Shown here one piece after another: positions 11,586 through 21,775 of a stretch of 64,000 nucleotides of DNA. The position numbers were made by a program, and so were the translations under genes. Origin of the DNA: Raffaelea ambrosiae (lineage: Eukaryota; Ascomycota; Sordariomycetes; Ophiostomatales; Ophiostomataceae); the NCBI GenBank assembly GCA_002778195.1, contig PCDI01000012.1, forward strand, positions 381,129 to 445,128, in the 5' to 3' direction. The number at the start of each line of letters is the position of its first letter. Position 1 is the stretch's first letter. The notes beneath the pieces were generated by a model, which made no database searches, was not told the origin of the DNA, and saw only the letters and a program-made list of their open reading frames with translations.

Positions 11586-12574
11586 TCATTTGCTTGTTGT
11601 GACCGTCTTCGTAATCACAGACGTCAGTGTTTGCGGCTTTGTGGTCGTGGTGACGTCCCACGTGTGCGTCGAGGTCCAGGTGTGGGTGAGCCGGTTCGTG
11701 GTCGTCAAGAAGCTGTATACAGACATGGTCAACGGCACCGAGGTCGAGGTCGAGGTCGACACGGTCATCGTCGCGGAGACTGTGGTAGTTGTTGAACTGT
11801 TGGTTGCGGTTATGGTCGAACAGAGGGTGAGCGTCGGTACCGGAGCCGTGACCACTGTGTAGTCTATGGTGGCACCGATGCAGGAGCACTGCTGGCTATA
11901 GTGAGACCAGTCTCCACAGGCCGTGGCGTAGGCCGGCACCGTCGTGACGAGAGAGAATGAGGAGCCCCCCGGGAGGATGGTGGGGGGCACTTTGTAGGTG
12001 GTATACGAGGTCGACATGGTGGTGGACAGGTAGTCTACCTCGGTACCGATTTCGCAGATGGTCTTGGTGCTGTCCGTCGGGAGATGGAGAGTGCCCGGGA
12101 TGGTCGTGGGGGAGACCCAGTTGTGGGTGCTGTTGGCCACGGTAGATGTCCAGTAAGGGTTGGTGACAGTGACAGGAGACCACACGGTGGAGGGTGGCCC
12201 CGTGACGGTCGCCGTTTTCTTGTTCGGACTGATGGCGGTCAGTTGTGTGCACGTTCGGAGAGCAGATCAAGGGAACGCCGCAGAGAACTTCCGCGAAAAT
12301 AGGAGAGGGACCCAAAGTACGCACTTGGTTCCCGTCGCTACCAGATGCGAGTTACACTGGGCCAGGCCTCCTCCTTTGGAGATTGCTGCAAGTCGCGAGT
12401 TAACCACAATACTTGTACATCCTCGTGCTGTTGCCCAAGGCAAGGCCTTTCGGGCTGGAGAGAAAAGAGGAGAGGAGGGCAGAACACACCACGCAAGCAT
12501 GCATCGCTCGGGCATTGCGAGGCAGCTGCGGAGCCCATGAGGCCCAGGAGCAGCGATGGAAGAAGGCGAGCCAT
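11586..12574 (-). CDS. Secreted Ser/Thr-rich cell-surface-type protein
   Basis: Three exons on the minus strand, 12574..12490, 12385..12325 and 12228..11586, give 262 residues. Intron 1 (104 bp) is GTGTGT..TTAACT..TTGCAG; intron 2 (96 bp) is GTGCGT..CTGAC..CATCAG. Phases 1 and 2 both close correctly. Exon 1 encodes a signal peptide (MARLLPSLLLGLMGSAAAS) followed by QCPSDACLR. The junction yields ACLRAISKGGGLAQCNSHL, a short Cys-containing head typical of fungal surface proteins. The remainder is Ser/Thr/Val-rich with TVTV/TSTST stretches likely to be O-mannosylated, plus a second Cys cluster (CGDWSHYSQQCSC). I see no C-terminal hydrophobic GPI signal (end VITKTVTTSK), so secretion or wall association is inferred. 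The function is unknown. Confidence 0.75.
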
Positions 12575-13930
12575 TGCTGCGTCTGTGTCTGGGTCTACTG
12601 TCTAGGGCTGCGCTCGTCAGGGTGTGACTTTGCCTGCGTTTTGTGACTGCAAAATGGTTGACTCGAAGCAAGTGGATCGTGACCGAGGGCGTCTAGTGAT
12701 CCAGCCTACCCATTTCTGCTCGGGGCACACCTGCTCAGGCACGACTTTTATACTACCCACCTCCAGTTGTCGTCGGCTGTTCCTGTCGCTAACAAAAATT
12801 GTTTCATCTCGTTTGTTTCCTTGGCCTGGAAAGCTTGTCTCGCTTCGTATCCCTTCCAGCCTGACCGTGGTCTGGCCCTCGATGGATGGACAGCCTGGTG
12901 GCACCAAGACGTGCAGTCAGGGGCTCCAGAGAATACGTTGGTGGCCCCAACAGAAGGAGAATGTATGCACAGATTGGTTACCAACATGCAAGTGGCTTTG
13001 TGTTGGGCTGTAGCAGAGTTGTCCGGGGTGAGTCCAAACACAGCAAGACACGCGCATGCCACCTCCACAGCACCATCAGGTTCCGATCCGTGCAGCCCAT
13101 ATTAGCATCCGCACCGGCGGCAGCGAGCACAGATCTCTGCCCTCCGTCGAGTTATCAGGACTCTCTGCCCCTGTTATTTTTTGGCCATAACTGGACTGCT
13201 GTCGTTCAGGAATACGAGCTGTTTGTTTTCTTGTTTTCGCTTGTTTTGGTTTTGGCTTCGGCATGTTCGTACTATGCGTGCTCGCTTCTTGTCTGCCTGC
13301 GTTTGGAATGAAGAGTATCATTTAGACTCTGAACAGCTACAAGGCCCTGCTTGTCATCCCTTGCTGGCTGCAACAAATACATTTCTGTGATACCCCAATA
13401 CTCTCGGATAACACCCCCATCATATGAAAGGGGTCATGGCCCCATGCAAGATGAAAACCACGACAAGCAGGCGGGTGGCATCGAAACGTACAAAGTTGGG
13501 GGGCAGGAGGAAAACGGCGTATTCTGCATGCACTTCGGGTACGGTTAGGGACACTGGTGGTTTTGACACACATGTCCACGTGACTTACTGAACTCGCGCA
13601 TCCCAATTAGTTGAAAAGTAATAGTTGAAGCACAGACAACTATTCCAACAACTCGGGCATACGCAGGAGACAGGATAAAAATTCCAAAAAAAAAAAAAAA
13701 ATTCGACAAGTACCCTGACCAGAGGGGGGGGAAACATCACGAATCTTTAACTCTAGCCAGCCCCAATCCTCATCCTTGATCCCTGGTGTCACTATTAATT
13801 ATTTGTATGGTTGTTGTAGCTGGAAAAGTCCCGTAACTTACGAGACACCTTTCCCATATTTGGTCACGTGTGTCCCAAAGTGTCTACCTATGCACTTCTT
13901 CATTGTCGCTGCCGCCGCCAAGCTCTGTGG

Positions 13931-14038
13931 CCAATCACAGTGCTCGAAGCTCTTCTCTGCGCTGTCACCAATCAGCCGCGCCAGAGCTTGAGGGAACAGC
14001 ATACACAGTGCAAGGTGACATCACTAACGGTGACGTCA
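13931..14038. promoter_or_regulatory. CCAAT pair plus CRE-type TGACGTCA
   Basis: CCAAT boxes lie at 13931-13935 and 13968-13972, 37 bp apart. They are followed by a GTGACATCA half-match and a perfect palindromic TGACGTCA at 14031-14038. CCAAT is bound by the Hap/CBC complex and TGACGTCA by bZIP/ATF-CRE factors in ascomycetes. The group lies about 650 bp upstream of the MARVEL-like gene. Which gene it serves, if any, is not shown. Confidence 0.35.
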
Positions 14039-14531
14039 TACCCGTCCTCCGAGCGACAGCACTGCACCTCATCACCACTTTGTTTTCAGCAAGCTGGGAA
14101 CAACTTCGACCATTTCGCCAAAGTTGTTCTCTGAAAAGCCCCCTACGTCAAGCTGCATGGGTCTAGTACTGGATCTCGATGTATTCCGCCACCGCGTTTA
14201 CCGTAGTATTCTGGGCTCGATAAAACGAAAGGTTGAAAAAAAAAAGAAAAAAAAAGAACAGCAACTACATGGAAGGATCTCTAGGTGGTGTTGGTCTCTC
14301 GTTGACCGTTGCATTCTGCGGTGGCCACGTCGCCCAGGGCGGGCACTTGACCACGATGATAGGCTGCCAGGCCCGGGTTGTGGTGTTTGGTGATTCATGC
14401 TTAGTAGCACAGCCCATTCGACAAGGTTGGCAGAGGAGAGCTGCAGTACCGAACGAAGAAGCAGGCAGCTATGTCATGGCTTCACCTGGTATACCTGTTT
14501 CCGTTTGGCTTTTTCCTCACGGCAGACATTC

Positions 14532-14539
14532 GATAAATA
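14532..14539 (+). promoter_or_regulatory. TATA-like element upstream of the MARVEL-like gene
   Basis: GATAAATA lies about 150 bp before the start codon at 14691, with pyrimidine-rich DNA in between. It is only a plausible TATA box. Confidence 0.25.
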
Positions 14540-14690
14540 CGTGACCAGAGAAGCTTCGTCTAGTTTCTCATTGTTGCTTTTTGTCAGTCTTCCAATTCAA
14601 GATATTCCCAACAGTAGAACGATCCGACTTCCAGTTCTGTCTCCATTCCTTTTTTTGCCTCTAGGAAACACACGATACTCCCGAGCAACA

Positions 14691-15279
14691 ATGCTTTTTG
14701 TCGATCTTTTTAGCGTCCTTTTGCGCATCAGCGAGGTTGGTTTTTCCCCTACGAAACATGCACATCGGTCCTAGTCACTACCCAGCACATACTAACACCC
14801 ACATCCTCCAGATGGCCTTTGCCGCCATCGTCGCCGGCCTCACAGGCAGCTATCTCCACGCCGTGCGCCACTCGTCCTCGTGGAACCAGGGCCGCTTCAT
14901 CTACACCGAGGTGGTGGCCGGCCTGGCTATCGTGTTCTCCATCGTCTGGCTGCTGCCCTTCTCCGGCAACTTCGTCCACTGGCCGGTCGACGGGGCCATC
15001 TCGGTCGCCTGGTTCGTGGCCTTTGGCCTGGTGGTCAACTGGCTGCACGGCTCGTGTGGCAACGTTTTCGACTGGCGCGGCATCGCGCTCAACGCGGACG
15101 AGGGATGCTCCCAGTGGAAGGCCAACATTGCATTCTGTTTCCTATCGGCGATCTGCTGGCTGGCCTCGACGGCGCTAGGCATCTACTGGGTCAGCCGCCA
15201 CCGGGGACGAGTCGACGGAGCCACATCTACCACCCGCCAGCGGCCTCTTCGCCGCCGCTGGTTCCGTTCGCATGTTTAG
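14691..15279 (+). CDS. Four-helix MARVEL-like membrane protein
   Basis: Exons 14691..14735 and 14812..15279 give 170 residues. The 76-bp phase-0 intron has a perfect TACTAAC branch and a TCCAG acceptor. The 15-codon first exon (MLFVDLFSVLLRISE) supplies the N-terminal half of helix 1, which continues into MAFAAIVAGLTGSYL. Three more hydrophobic segments follow: EVVAGLAIVFSIVWLLPF, DGAISVAWFVAFGLVVNWL and IAFCFLSAICWLASTALGI. The loop after helix 3 has two Cys and an NVFDW segment, and the tail is basic (RQRPLRRRW). The four-helix layout, size and short first exon match fungal MARVEL-domain proteins of the plasma membrane. The family is assigned from topology, so confidence is moderate. Confidence 0.8.
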
Positions 15280-15428
15280 ATGCTCGCCTCGTCGTCCCCC
15301 TGAGTAGAAGACGATCTTCTCTGTGGAGAATAGCTCAGATGTCTGAGATCTGAGACAAAAAAAAAGCCAACCCGTTTATGGATATTCGGGAGAGAATTCC
15401 ACCTTGCGGGCCGTGTCCCCAGGAGACT

Positions 15429-15625
15429 ATTTCGCTATTTCATTACCATTTCATTACCATTTCATTACTATTCCATTACTATTTCATTACTATTTTGTTG
15501 TTATTTCGTTATTATTTCATTACTCTTTCATTACTCTTTCATTCCTGTTTCATTACTATTTCAGTGTTATTTCATTGTTATTCCATTGCTATTTCGGTGC
15601 TATTTCAGTGCTGTTTCATGGCTAT
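15429..15625. repeat. Degenerate 12-bp tandem repeat, TTTCATTACTAT-like
   Basis: About 16 imperfect copies of a 12-bp unit (consensus TTTCATTACTAT, drifting to TTTCGTTATTAT and TTTCAGTGCTAT). Because 12 is divisible by 3, the frame stays open and gives Phe-His-Tyr repeats in one frame. I regard this as non-coding. Confidence 0.85.
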
Positions 15626-16240
15626 TTTCTTCATGGGTGTTTTGTGTAGTCCTCAATGGCGACGCAATGGGTAGTCAGCACGATCAATAACTTCTAAAGA
15701 CAAAGCAGAAGTAGAACAGGTTCCTGGAGAACCGAGATCTTATAGACTTAGCCAAAAAATATATATATACCCCGTTGTTACCTACAAAGAGACATTCTCT
15801 ATCAAATTGATTTTTGCCGTTTCCCTCATATCCCTTGGAATCCGAAACAAAGTCCCTTTCTAACTAACGGCCGTAGTCCTACCCTGTGTAAGCAACCTGA
15901 CCCGATAAAACTGGCTGATGAGCCTCCCTTTCCAAGCTGCAGAGCACCGCCCCCCCGGGCTCGCTATTTCTATGACGAGGCTAAAGGTCCAGGCTCGACA
16001 CAGACGCAGATTTCCACTGATCGTACCGATCACAGAGTTGCATGGCTGCAGTGATCGACAATCTCGCCCCCCCCTCCCCCACAGTATGCAGCAGATTTTG
16101 TCAGTTTTCGGCGAGTGTCCCTACTTGAAAGCTCGTAAGCATGATGGCATACCCCACAAATGCTCAGGCCCAGCATGTGGGATTTTCTACTAGGTACAGT
16201 AACCAGGCAGAGCCTGATATCAATTAGCTACCGTCCAGCT

Positions 16241-16276
16241 CTGTCCGCTACTGTCTGCTACTGTCTGCTACTGTTC
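16241..16276. repeat. 10-bp tandem repeat CTGTCYGCTA
   Basis: Three full copies and a partial fourth, nearly perfect, in intergenic DNA. Confidence 0.8.
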
Positions 16277-16723
16277 GTTTTACTATACTCGTATACAAAG
16301 GAAGCCCATACGAAAGATTTGGGGACAAGGAAAATAAAAAGAACAAGCCCCAAATGCCGTTTACTATGAAGCTTCAGCCACCTTCTCCCGCCGACCGCGT
16401 ACGCGTACCTACCCAGGGAGACCCAGCGTTACTCATACCACCCAACAGCTCAATCGAGGAGCCCGCATGATCAGCTGTTATGACGAGCATGACGACATGA
16501 ACTCGCGGAGGCGAGAAGAGAAGAGAAGAAAGGAAGAATTGAAGTTGTTGTGAATTGAAAATACACATAAAAAGACAACCAATGTCTCACTACCAACACT
16601 CGAATTTTACTAAACAAATCGTCTTGGCATTGGCATACACCGTAGCATATTCCCTACATCTCTTGTACATCACAAAACAACCCAATACTCCCTTAAACCC
16701 CTTTCCCCCACCCAGCCGACGCG

Positions 16724-18658
16724 ATGACCGGCCTCGTCGACAAGATCAAGGACGCCGTCAAGGGCGACAAGTCCCAGTCCAGTGGCAACACCGGCACCGC
16801 CGACCCCTACAACGAGTCCGGCAAGAGCAACACGGCGGGTCGCGGCGGCTACTACGGCGCGGACTCAGGCACGGGTGCTGCCGACACCTCTTCGTCCAAC
16901 TACAAGGTCAGGAACAACGAGCCGCGTGCCGCTGCGGCCACGACTGAGAACCCGTACTGGGGTGACCTCGAAAGCCCCCAGCACCACCAGCACCACCACG
17001 GCTCGAAGAAGACCAACCGCTACAGCGGCGCCTCCAGTGCCGGCAACGGCAGCGAGCTGTACACCTATGGCGAGGACACCAAGACGGGCCGCGGCATGGG
17101 GGCCGCGGACGGCGGCATGGAGGCAACTGCCGGCACCGGCGGCAACTACACCAATTCCGGCTACAACACCCGCGGCTCGGGCGCCGGCCGCGGCACCATG
17201 GCCGACGGCGACAACATGTACGCCGAGCAGCCCCTGATGACCGACAACAGCATGGCCGCCAGCGGTGGCACCGGCCATACCATGCACAGCGGCGGCAGCA
17301 GCATGGGCACGGGCACGGGCACGGGCACGATGGCTGCTGGCGGCGGCATGGCTGCCGTCGGTGCCGCCGCTGCCGGCACCTACACGGCCACTTCGGGTCA
17401 TCCTCATCATCACGACCAAGCGGGTGGCCACGGCAACAACACGATGCAGTCCGACGACATGCGGACCCAAACCATGGGCACGACGGGCACTGCTGGCAAT
17501 GGCATGGCCTCTGGTGGTGGCATGGCACCCAACCAAAGTTACTCGACTGGCGGCGGCGCCATGGGCAACCACCCGGCCTATTCCTCGGCCGGCACTGGTG
17601 GCACGTACACCACCCAAGACCCCACCACCACCACCAGCATGGCTGGCAACAACTACCGCAACAACACCAACCCCATGACGGCCAACCAAGATGGTTATGC
17701 TCCGACCGGAAGGGCCGGCGGTGCGGGTGGTGGTTCGTATGCCACCGACGGCGGCATGGCAGCCACCAACCAAGGATACCCGCTGTCTGGCGGCGCGCGC
17801 GGTGCTCAGGCCGCAGACGGTCACAGCCTGACTGGTAGCCATGCGGCCGGCGGCCACACCATGGCTGGCAGCACCATGACGGGCGGCCACACGACCGGCG
17901 GCACCAACCAGGGCTACCACACCACCTCCTCGGCCGGCGCGGGCGGCGACACCGGCTTGGTCTGGACCAACCAGGGAGCGGTCCCCGCCCATGCCGCCAT
18001 GTACGGCACCGCCCAGCAGCAGCCGCAGCAGCCCGCGGGCATGATGGGGGGTGGGCAGGCGGCCCAGTCGACGATGGGCCAGATGGGCCAGATGGGTAGC
18101 GGCCAGCAGATGGGTAGTGGCCAGCCCATGTACAGCAACATGGATGGCCAGCCCACCCAGCAGGGCACCACCATGGGCAGCGGTGGCGGTGGCAGTGGTC
18201 TGATGGGTGCCGCTGGCACGGCCGGCGCTGCTGCTGCTGGCGCGGCCGGCAAGCAACGCCACCACCGTCGCAGCAGCCAGAGCGTGAACAGCACCGGCAA
18301 CAACGACAACAGCCAGAAGGGCGGATCGAACTTTGCGTAAGTGGATGTTGAACTTTTTTTCCCATTTTTTTGTAAGTTCTTCAAAAGGGATGGCATTTCT
18401 TTTTTCAAGTGTATTCAATTCTTTTTTCTCTCTTTTTCTGTTCTATCCCACCTGTTTGTCTCGTGCAAAAAAGCGCACTGACATTCCCCCGCCCCAAGGA
18501 CTCCCAACTTTGCCGACCCGTCGGATGCGGCACAGGTGCCGCCGTCGGTGTTCCGGAAGCACAAGGGCGAGCCGAAGGTGGAGCACAGCGACCACAAGCA
18601 CGATCGGGTGCGGCGGAATAGCTCTCTGTCGCCTCAGGAGACGTTCCGGGGAATCTGA
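16724..18658 (+). CDS. Gly/Met/Thr/His-rich low-complexity protein
   Basis: Exons 16724..18336 and 18499..18658 give 590 residues. The 162-bp phase-2 intron runs from a GTAAGT donor to a CCAAG acceptor, and the junction reads GGSNFATPNFADPSDAAQ. The N-terminus MTGLVDKIKDAVKGDKS is a short amphipathic, Lys-rich helix. The central 450 residues are Gly/Met/Thr/Ser/Ala/His-rich with repeated GGHTMAG, GTGTGTM, NQGY and MGQMGSGQ units. The second exon adds a different, charged tail ending near RNSSLSPQETFRG. There is no signal peptide or membrane segment. The charged ends look constrained while the middle looks free to vary, as in hydrophilin or stress-type proteins, but I do not recognise the family and assign no function. 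Confidence 0.8.
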
Positions 18659-19501
18659 AAAACCCCCCCATGTTAAATAGTCATGTGTATCGTTTCACAA
18701 ATGGAGTAATTAGCCCGAATATCATGTAAAACAAGCAAAAAACAAATCAAAATGCCAGCAGTAATCGTAAAAAAAGTGCAGAGTTCGATGCGGGTTAGCC
18801 GCTGACAGTGCGAAATTATAGTGCACCCACACCCCGTACTGTTTAGCACTGTTATCTTATCGCAGACGTGTGCGGCCCATACGCGCCTGACACTAGCAGC
18901 CCCGCGCCTGCTGCATTTGGTCCCAGAGAGCTCCCCTCACCCGTTCTCCTCCAGTTCCTACCGTCCAGCTTTTCTGCATGCCTCCGTGCTGACGGCCTTC
19001 ATTCAGCCTTGCCCTCCCTGCACAGCACTGACCCCCTGATCCCCCGGTTTTTTTTTCCCTTGCACTGTTTTTCCTCTTTTTTTTTCTCCGTCCCTCTCTC
19101 TTGCCACATGACCTTGCATGCATGCTAGGTAGGCAGAGAAGGTGGAGGCGCATTCTTTGTGAAACAAGCAACCAAGCACGGCCTGGGGCGACGCACACTC
19201 GTTGTTTTTGGTTGACAGGCGAACACCAGCGGAGGCCCAACGACCACAACCACGGCCGCGACGGCCACGACGACCACGAACAACCAGATACCTACCCCGA
19301 AGATCGATACGCCCTCCCCGCCCCCCCCCACCGCCAAACATGGGACGTCATGCAGCACTCCATCTGAGATGAGAGAGAATTGGCTTCCGTTTCTCTGAGG
19401 CTTGCACACACACACACACACACACGTCTTCTCTCTTCTCGTCCAAGACATATATCTATATATATACAATATACTACGCAGAGGCAGACACCTACAGGAA
19501 C
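18659..19501. other. Intergenic region upstream of ATG5
   Basis: No gene is supported. It contains T/C-rich DNA around 19048-19095, a (CA)n repeat at 19405-19425 and AT-rich TATATCTATATATATACA at about 19450. The last lies 40-55 bp before the ATG5 start codon and may serve as its core promoter. Confidence 0.5.
19405..19425. repeat. (CA)n microsatellite
   Basis: About ten CA units upstream of ATG5. Confidence 0.9.
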
Positions 19502-20675
19502 ATGGCCTCTCCGCCGACAAGAGGACTACCGCCGCTCGGCCGTCGGTCCGCCTCGGCGTCGCCCTTTGCAGGAGCGGCTTCCGGAGCTACTTCCGGGGCC
19601 GCTTCTCCTCGTCCTCCTCCACATACACAGTCCGGGCCACAGCCCGGGCCACAGCCCGGGCCGCCGGCGCTGGCCCGCCTTCTGTGGCAGAGGCGCGTGC
19701 CGCTGCTCATCACCCACGCTTCGCTGGGAGATGGAAGAGACCCCGGCAAGGCGGCACCATCGACCAAAGGGCCTCCCGTCTTTGCCACGTCCATCCCCCG
19801 TTTCGGCTACCTCGCCCAGCTGCTGCCCCGCCTGACCGCCTTCTTCGGCCGGCCCTGCTCGAGCTTCCACTACGAAAACGTCCCCCTGCGGAACCTGCCG
19901 GTCGGGCTGCTGGTGGATTTGTACAGGGGGGCCGGAGAGGAGGACGAGGAAGAAAAGGAAGACACGTCTAGAAATCCCTCCGCCTCCCCCTCTGGCCGCG
20001 GCCCCTGGAGACTGGTTGTCAGCGACGGCGAGGCCTGGCACCTCGGCGATACCTTTCTCAACGGCGCCAAGGAGGCCGACTACGTGCGGTACGGGAGCGC
20101 CAAGCAGATCCTCAGTCTGTCCAAGGCCAACACGGAGGCCCTGTGGGATGCTGTTCAGGATAGTAGGTCTACGGGTCCGAGAGAGAGAGAGAGAGATCCC
20201 CATATCCCCGACTTCTATATACTAACACTCGCCTAGATGACTACACGGCGTTCCACCGCGTCAACCAGCTGCTCCTCAACGCGCCCACCCCTCTGAAACA
20301 CATCCCGCTGCGCATCTATATACCATCATCGGCGCCGGAAGAGACCGGAGGACCCGGAGCAGCCTCGCCCACGGCTCCGGGGTCGTACAAGATTATGCAG
20401 TCGCTTGTCGCGCCGCGGACGAGCAGCCGTACGTCGCCCCCCTTCTCTTCTGCCCTTGGCATTTCCCATTACTCACAAATGTAGGCCAACCGCAGACACT
20501 CGGTCCGGCGCTGCGCTCGCTGTTGCCCCTGCTCTTCCCCAGCAGCCGGGACCCCGTGCTAGCAAATGTCATCCTGCACGGGGCACCTGTGCCGTTCCAG
20601 GCGCCACTGGAAGAACTGATGCGGGAGGCAGCCTACCCGGACGGGTGGCTATGTCTGATCGTTGTTCTCTTATAG
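19502..20675 (+). CDS. ATG5: Autophagy protein 5 (Atg5)
   Basis: Three exons, 19502..20162, 20237..20428 and 20485..20675, give 347 residues. Introns of 74 bp (GTAGGT..CTAAC..CTAG) and 56 bp (GTACGT..TGTAG) join in phase 1. Atg5 is the acceptor of Atg12; the Atg12-Atg5-Atg16 complex promotes Atg8 lipidation on the phagophore. Diagnostic stretches are LWQRRVPLLITH (about 61-72), IPRFGYLAQLLPRL (98-111), SFHYENVPLRNLPVGLLVDLY (121-141) and FLNGAKEADYVRYGSAKQI, where Lys190 matches the Atg12-conjugated lysine. Exon 2 gives NDYTAFHRVNQLLLNAPTPL, and exon 3 the C-terminal GAPVPFQAPLEELMREAAYP and PDGWLCLIVVL. An N-terminal Ala/Pro/Ser-rich extension of about 55 residues and an acidic insert (143-165) make it somewhat longer than usual. 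Confidence 0.95.
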
Positions 20676-21775
20676 CATGGGAAGCAATGGAGAAGAAACG
20701 AAAAACTTTTCTTGTATGTACAATACACCATCGTCATCTCTGGCCGACACACGACTCTTTCTATGCACACAGCTTGACAGAGAGAGCCAGAAATGCATAG
20801 TATATATAGCCTTCTGCTTGCCCTTTACTCTCCTACGTGGAACCCGAGAGCTGGGAAATGGGAGAAAATAAAATTACCATTTTGGGTATTAACTATATTG
20901 AAAAAAAAAAGAGCCACAGAACTCGACGTTCACTTTGTCCAAAAGGGAAAAAAGAAAAGAAAAGAGAGAGTGTATTTTCTTCGGGGTTTTTATCTTTTTT
21001 TTTTATCTTTTTTTATCTTTTTGGGTTCTTGCCCAAAATGATAGGCAATGTGGTATATCCTGCGCGTTCTAGACAACCCCTTCGAAATTGGAAAGCAGTA
21101 AAGTGGTGGCCGAAGAAAACAAGGAGTCAACACGACAAACAAGTAAGACAAACATCCAAGAGGCTCGACAAAATAAACATAAGGGGGAATATAAGAATAT
21201 GAAAATATGGAATGAAAGTAAAGGGGGATGGGTGTAAAAAAAGGTGCCGTCATACTCGTTATGGCTCCAAAAAAAAAAGACTAGAGTCCATACATATGCT
21301 TTGTCAGGCGCTGAAAAGTAGAGAAAACCAAAAGAAAAGACCCCAAGAGTTAAACATATGAGTCAAAAAAAGAAATTATGGCAAAATATGATGCCTACCC
21401 AGTCAAATAGGGCAGCCCAGCAGCCCAGCAGCCCACTACTCCTCCCAGACACAGGATTCTCAAACGTGTAGAGCATACACATGTTCGTTGATGATGCAGT
21501 GAAGACACCCACACCCACTCCCCGAATAGATATAAGCCATATAAACCATGAAAGGCGCAAGAAAACGACAAGTGACGCACCCCGGGTATTCTCGTCTGAA
21601 AGCGCAACCGACATCGGAACGGGAAGGAAGCAAAGAAAAAAAAGAAAAAAAAGTGAGAGCCAGAAGACCATATAACGTAAATAGAACACACGCCATTCTT
21701 CGAGAGGTAGATAAAAGATAGTGGCTGAAAGACACAGTAAAAAGAGGAGCTACTGATCGTGCACACTTCCCATCC
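20676..21775. other. Convergent 3' interval
   Basis: This lies between ATG5 (plus) and the zinc-cluster regulator (minus). It contains A/T runs and AATAAA-like words near 20855 but no supported gene. It probably holds both 3' UTRs. Confidence 0.6.

Larger units (their letters stand above)
12575..14690. other. Intergenic region between divergent genes
   Basis: This interval separates the minus-strand Ser/Thr-rich gene from the plus-strand MARVEL-like gene. I see no supported gene. It contains an A15 run near 13685, two CCAAT boxes and a CRE-type TGACGTCA (listed separately), and an A/G-rich run at 14235-14260. Confidence 0.6.
15280..16723. other. Intergenic region with simple repeats
   Basis: No gene is supported. 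It carries a 12-bp degenerate tandem repeat (15429-15625), an AT stretch around 15757, and four copies of CTGTCYGCTA at 16241-16276. From about 16560 it is probably the promoter and leader of the 16724 gene. Confidence 0.6.

Noticed and set aside
15404..15649. 81- and 98-codon frames of Phe/His/Tyr repeats
   Set aside because: Produced by a 12-bp tandem repeat whose length is a multiple of three.
16865..18418. 517- and 485-codon minus-strand frames opposite the Gly/Met-rich gene
   Set aside because: They are antisense to a supported two-exon gene, and their Ala/Gly/His/Val and Cys/Arg/Trp repeat composition is the complement of repetitive coding sequence.
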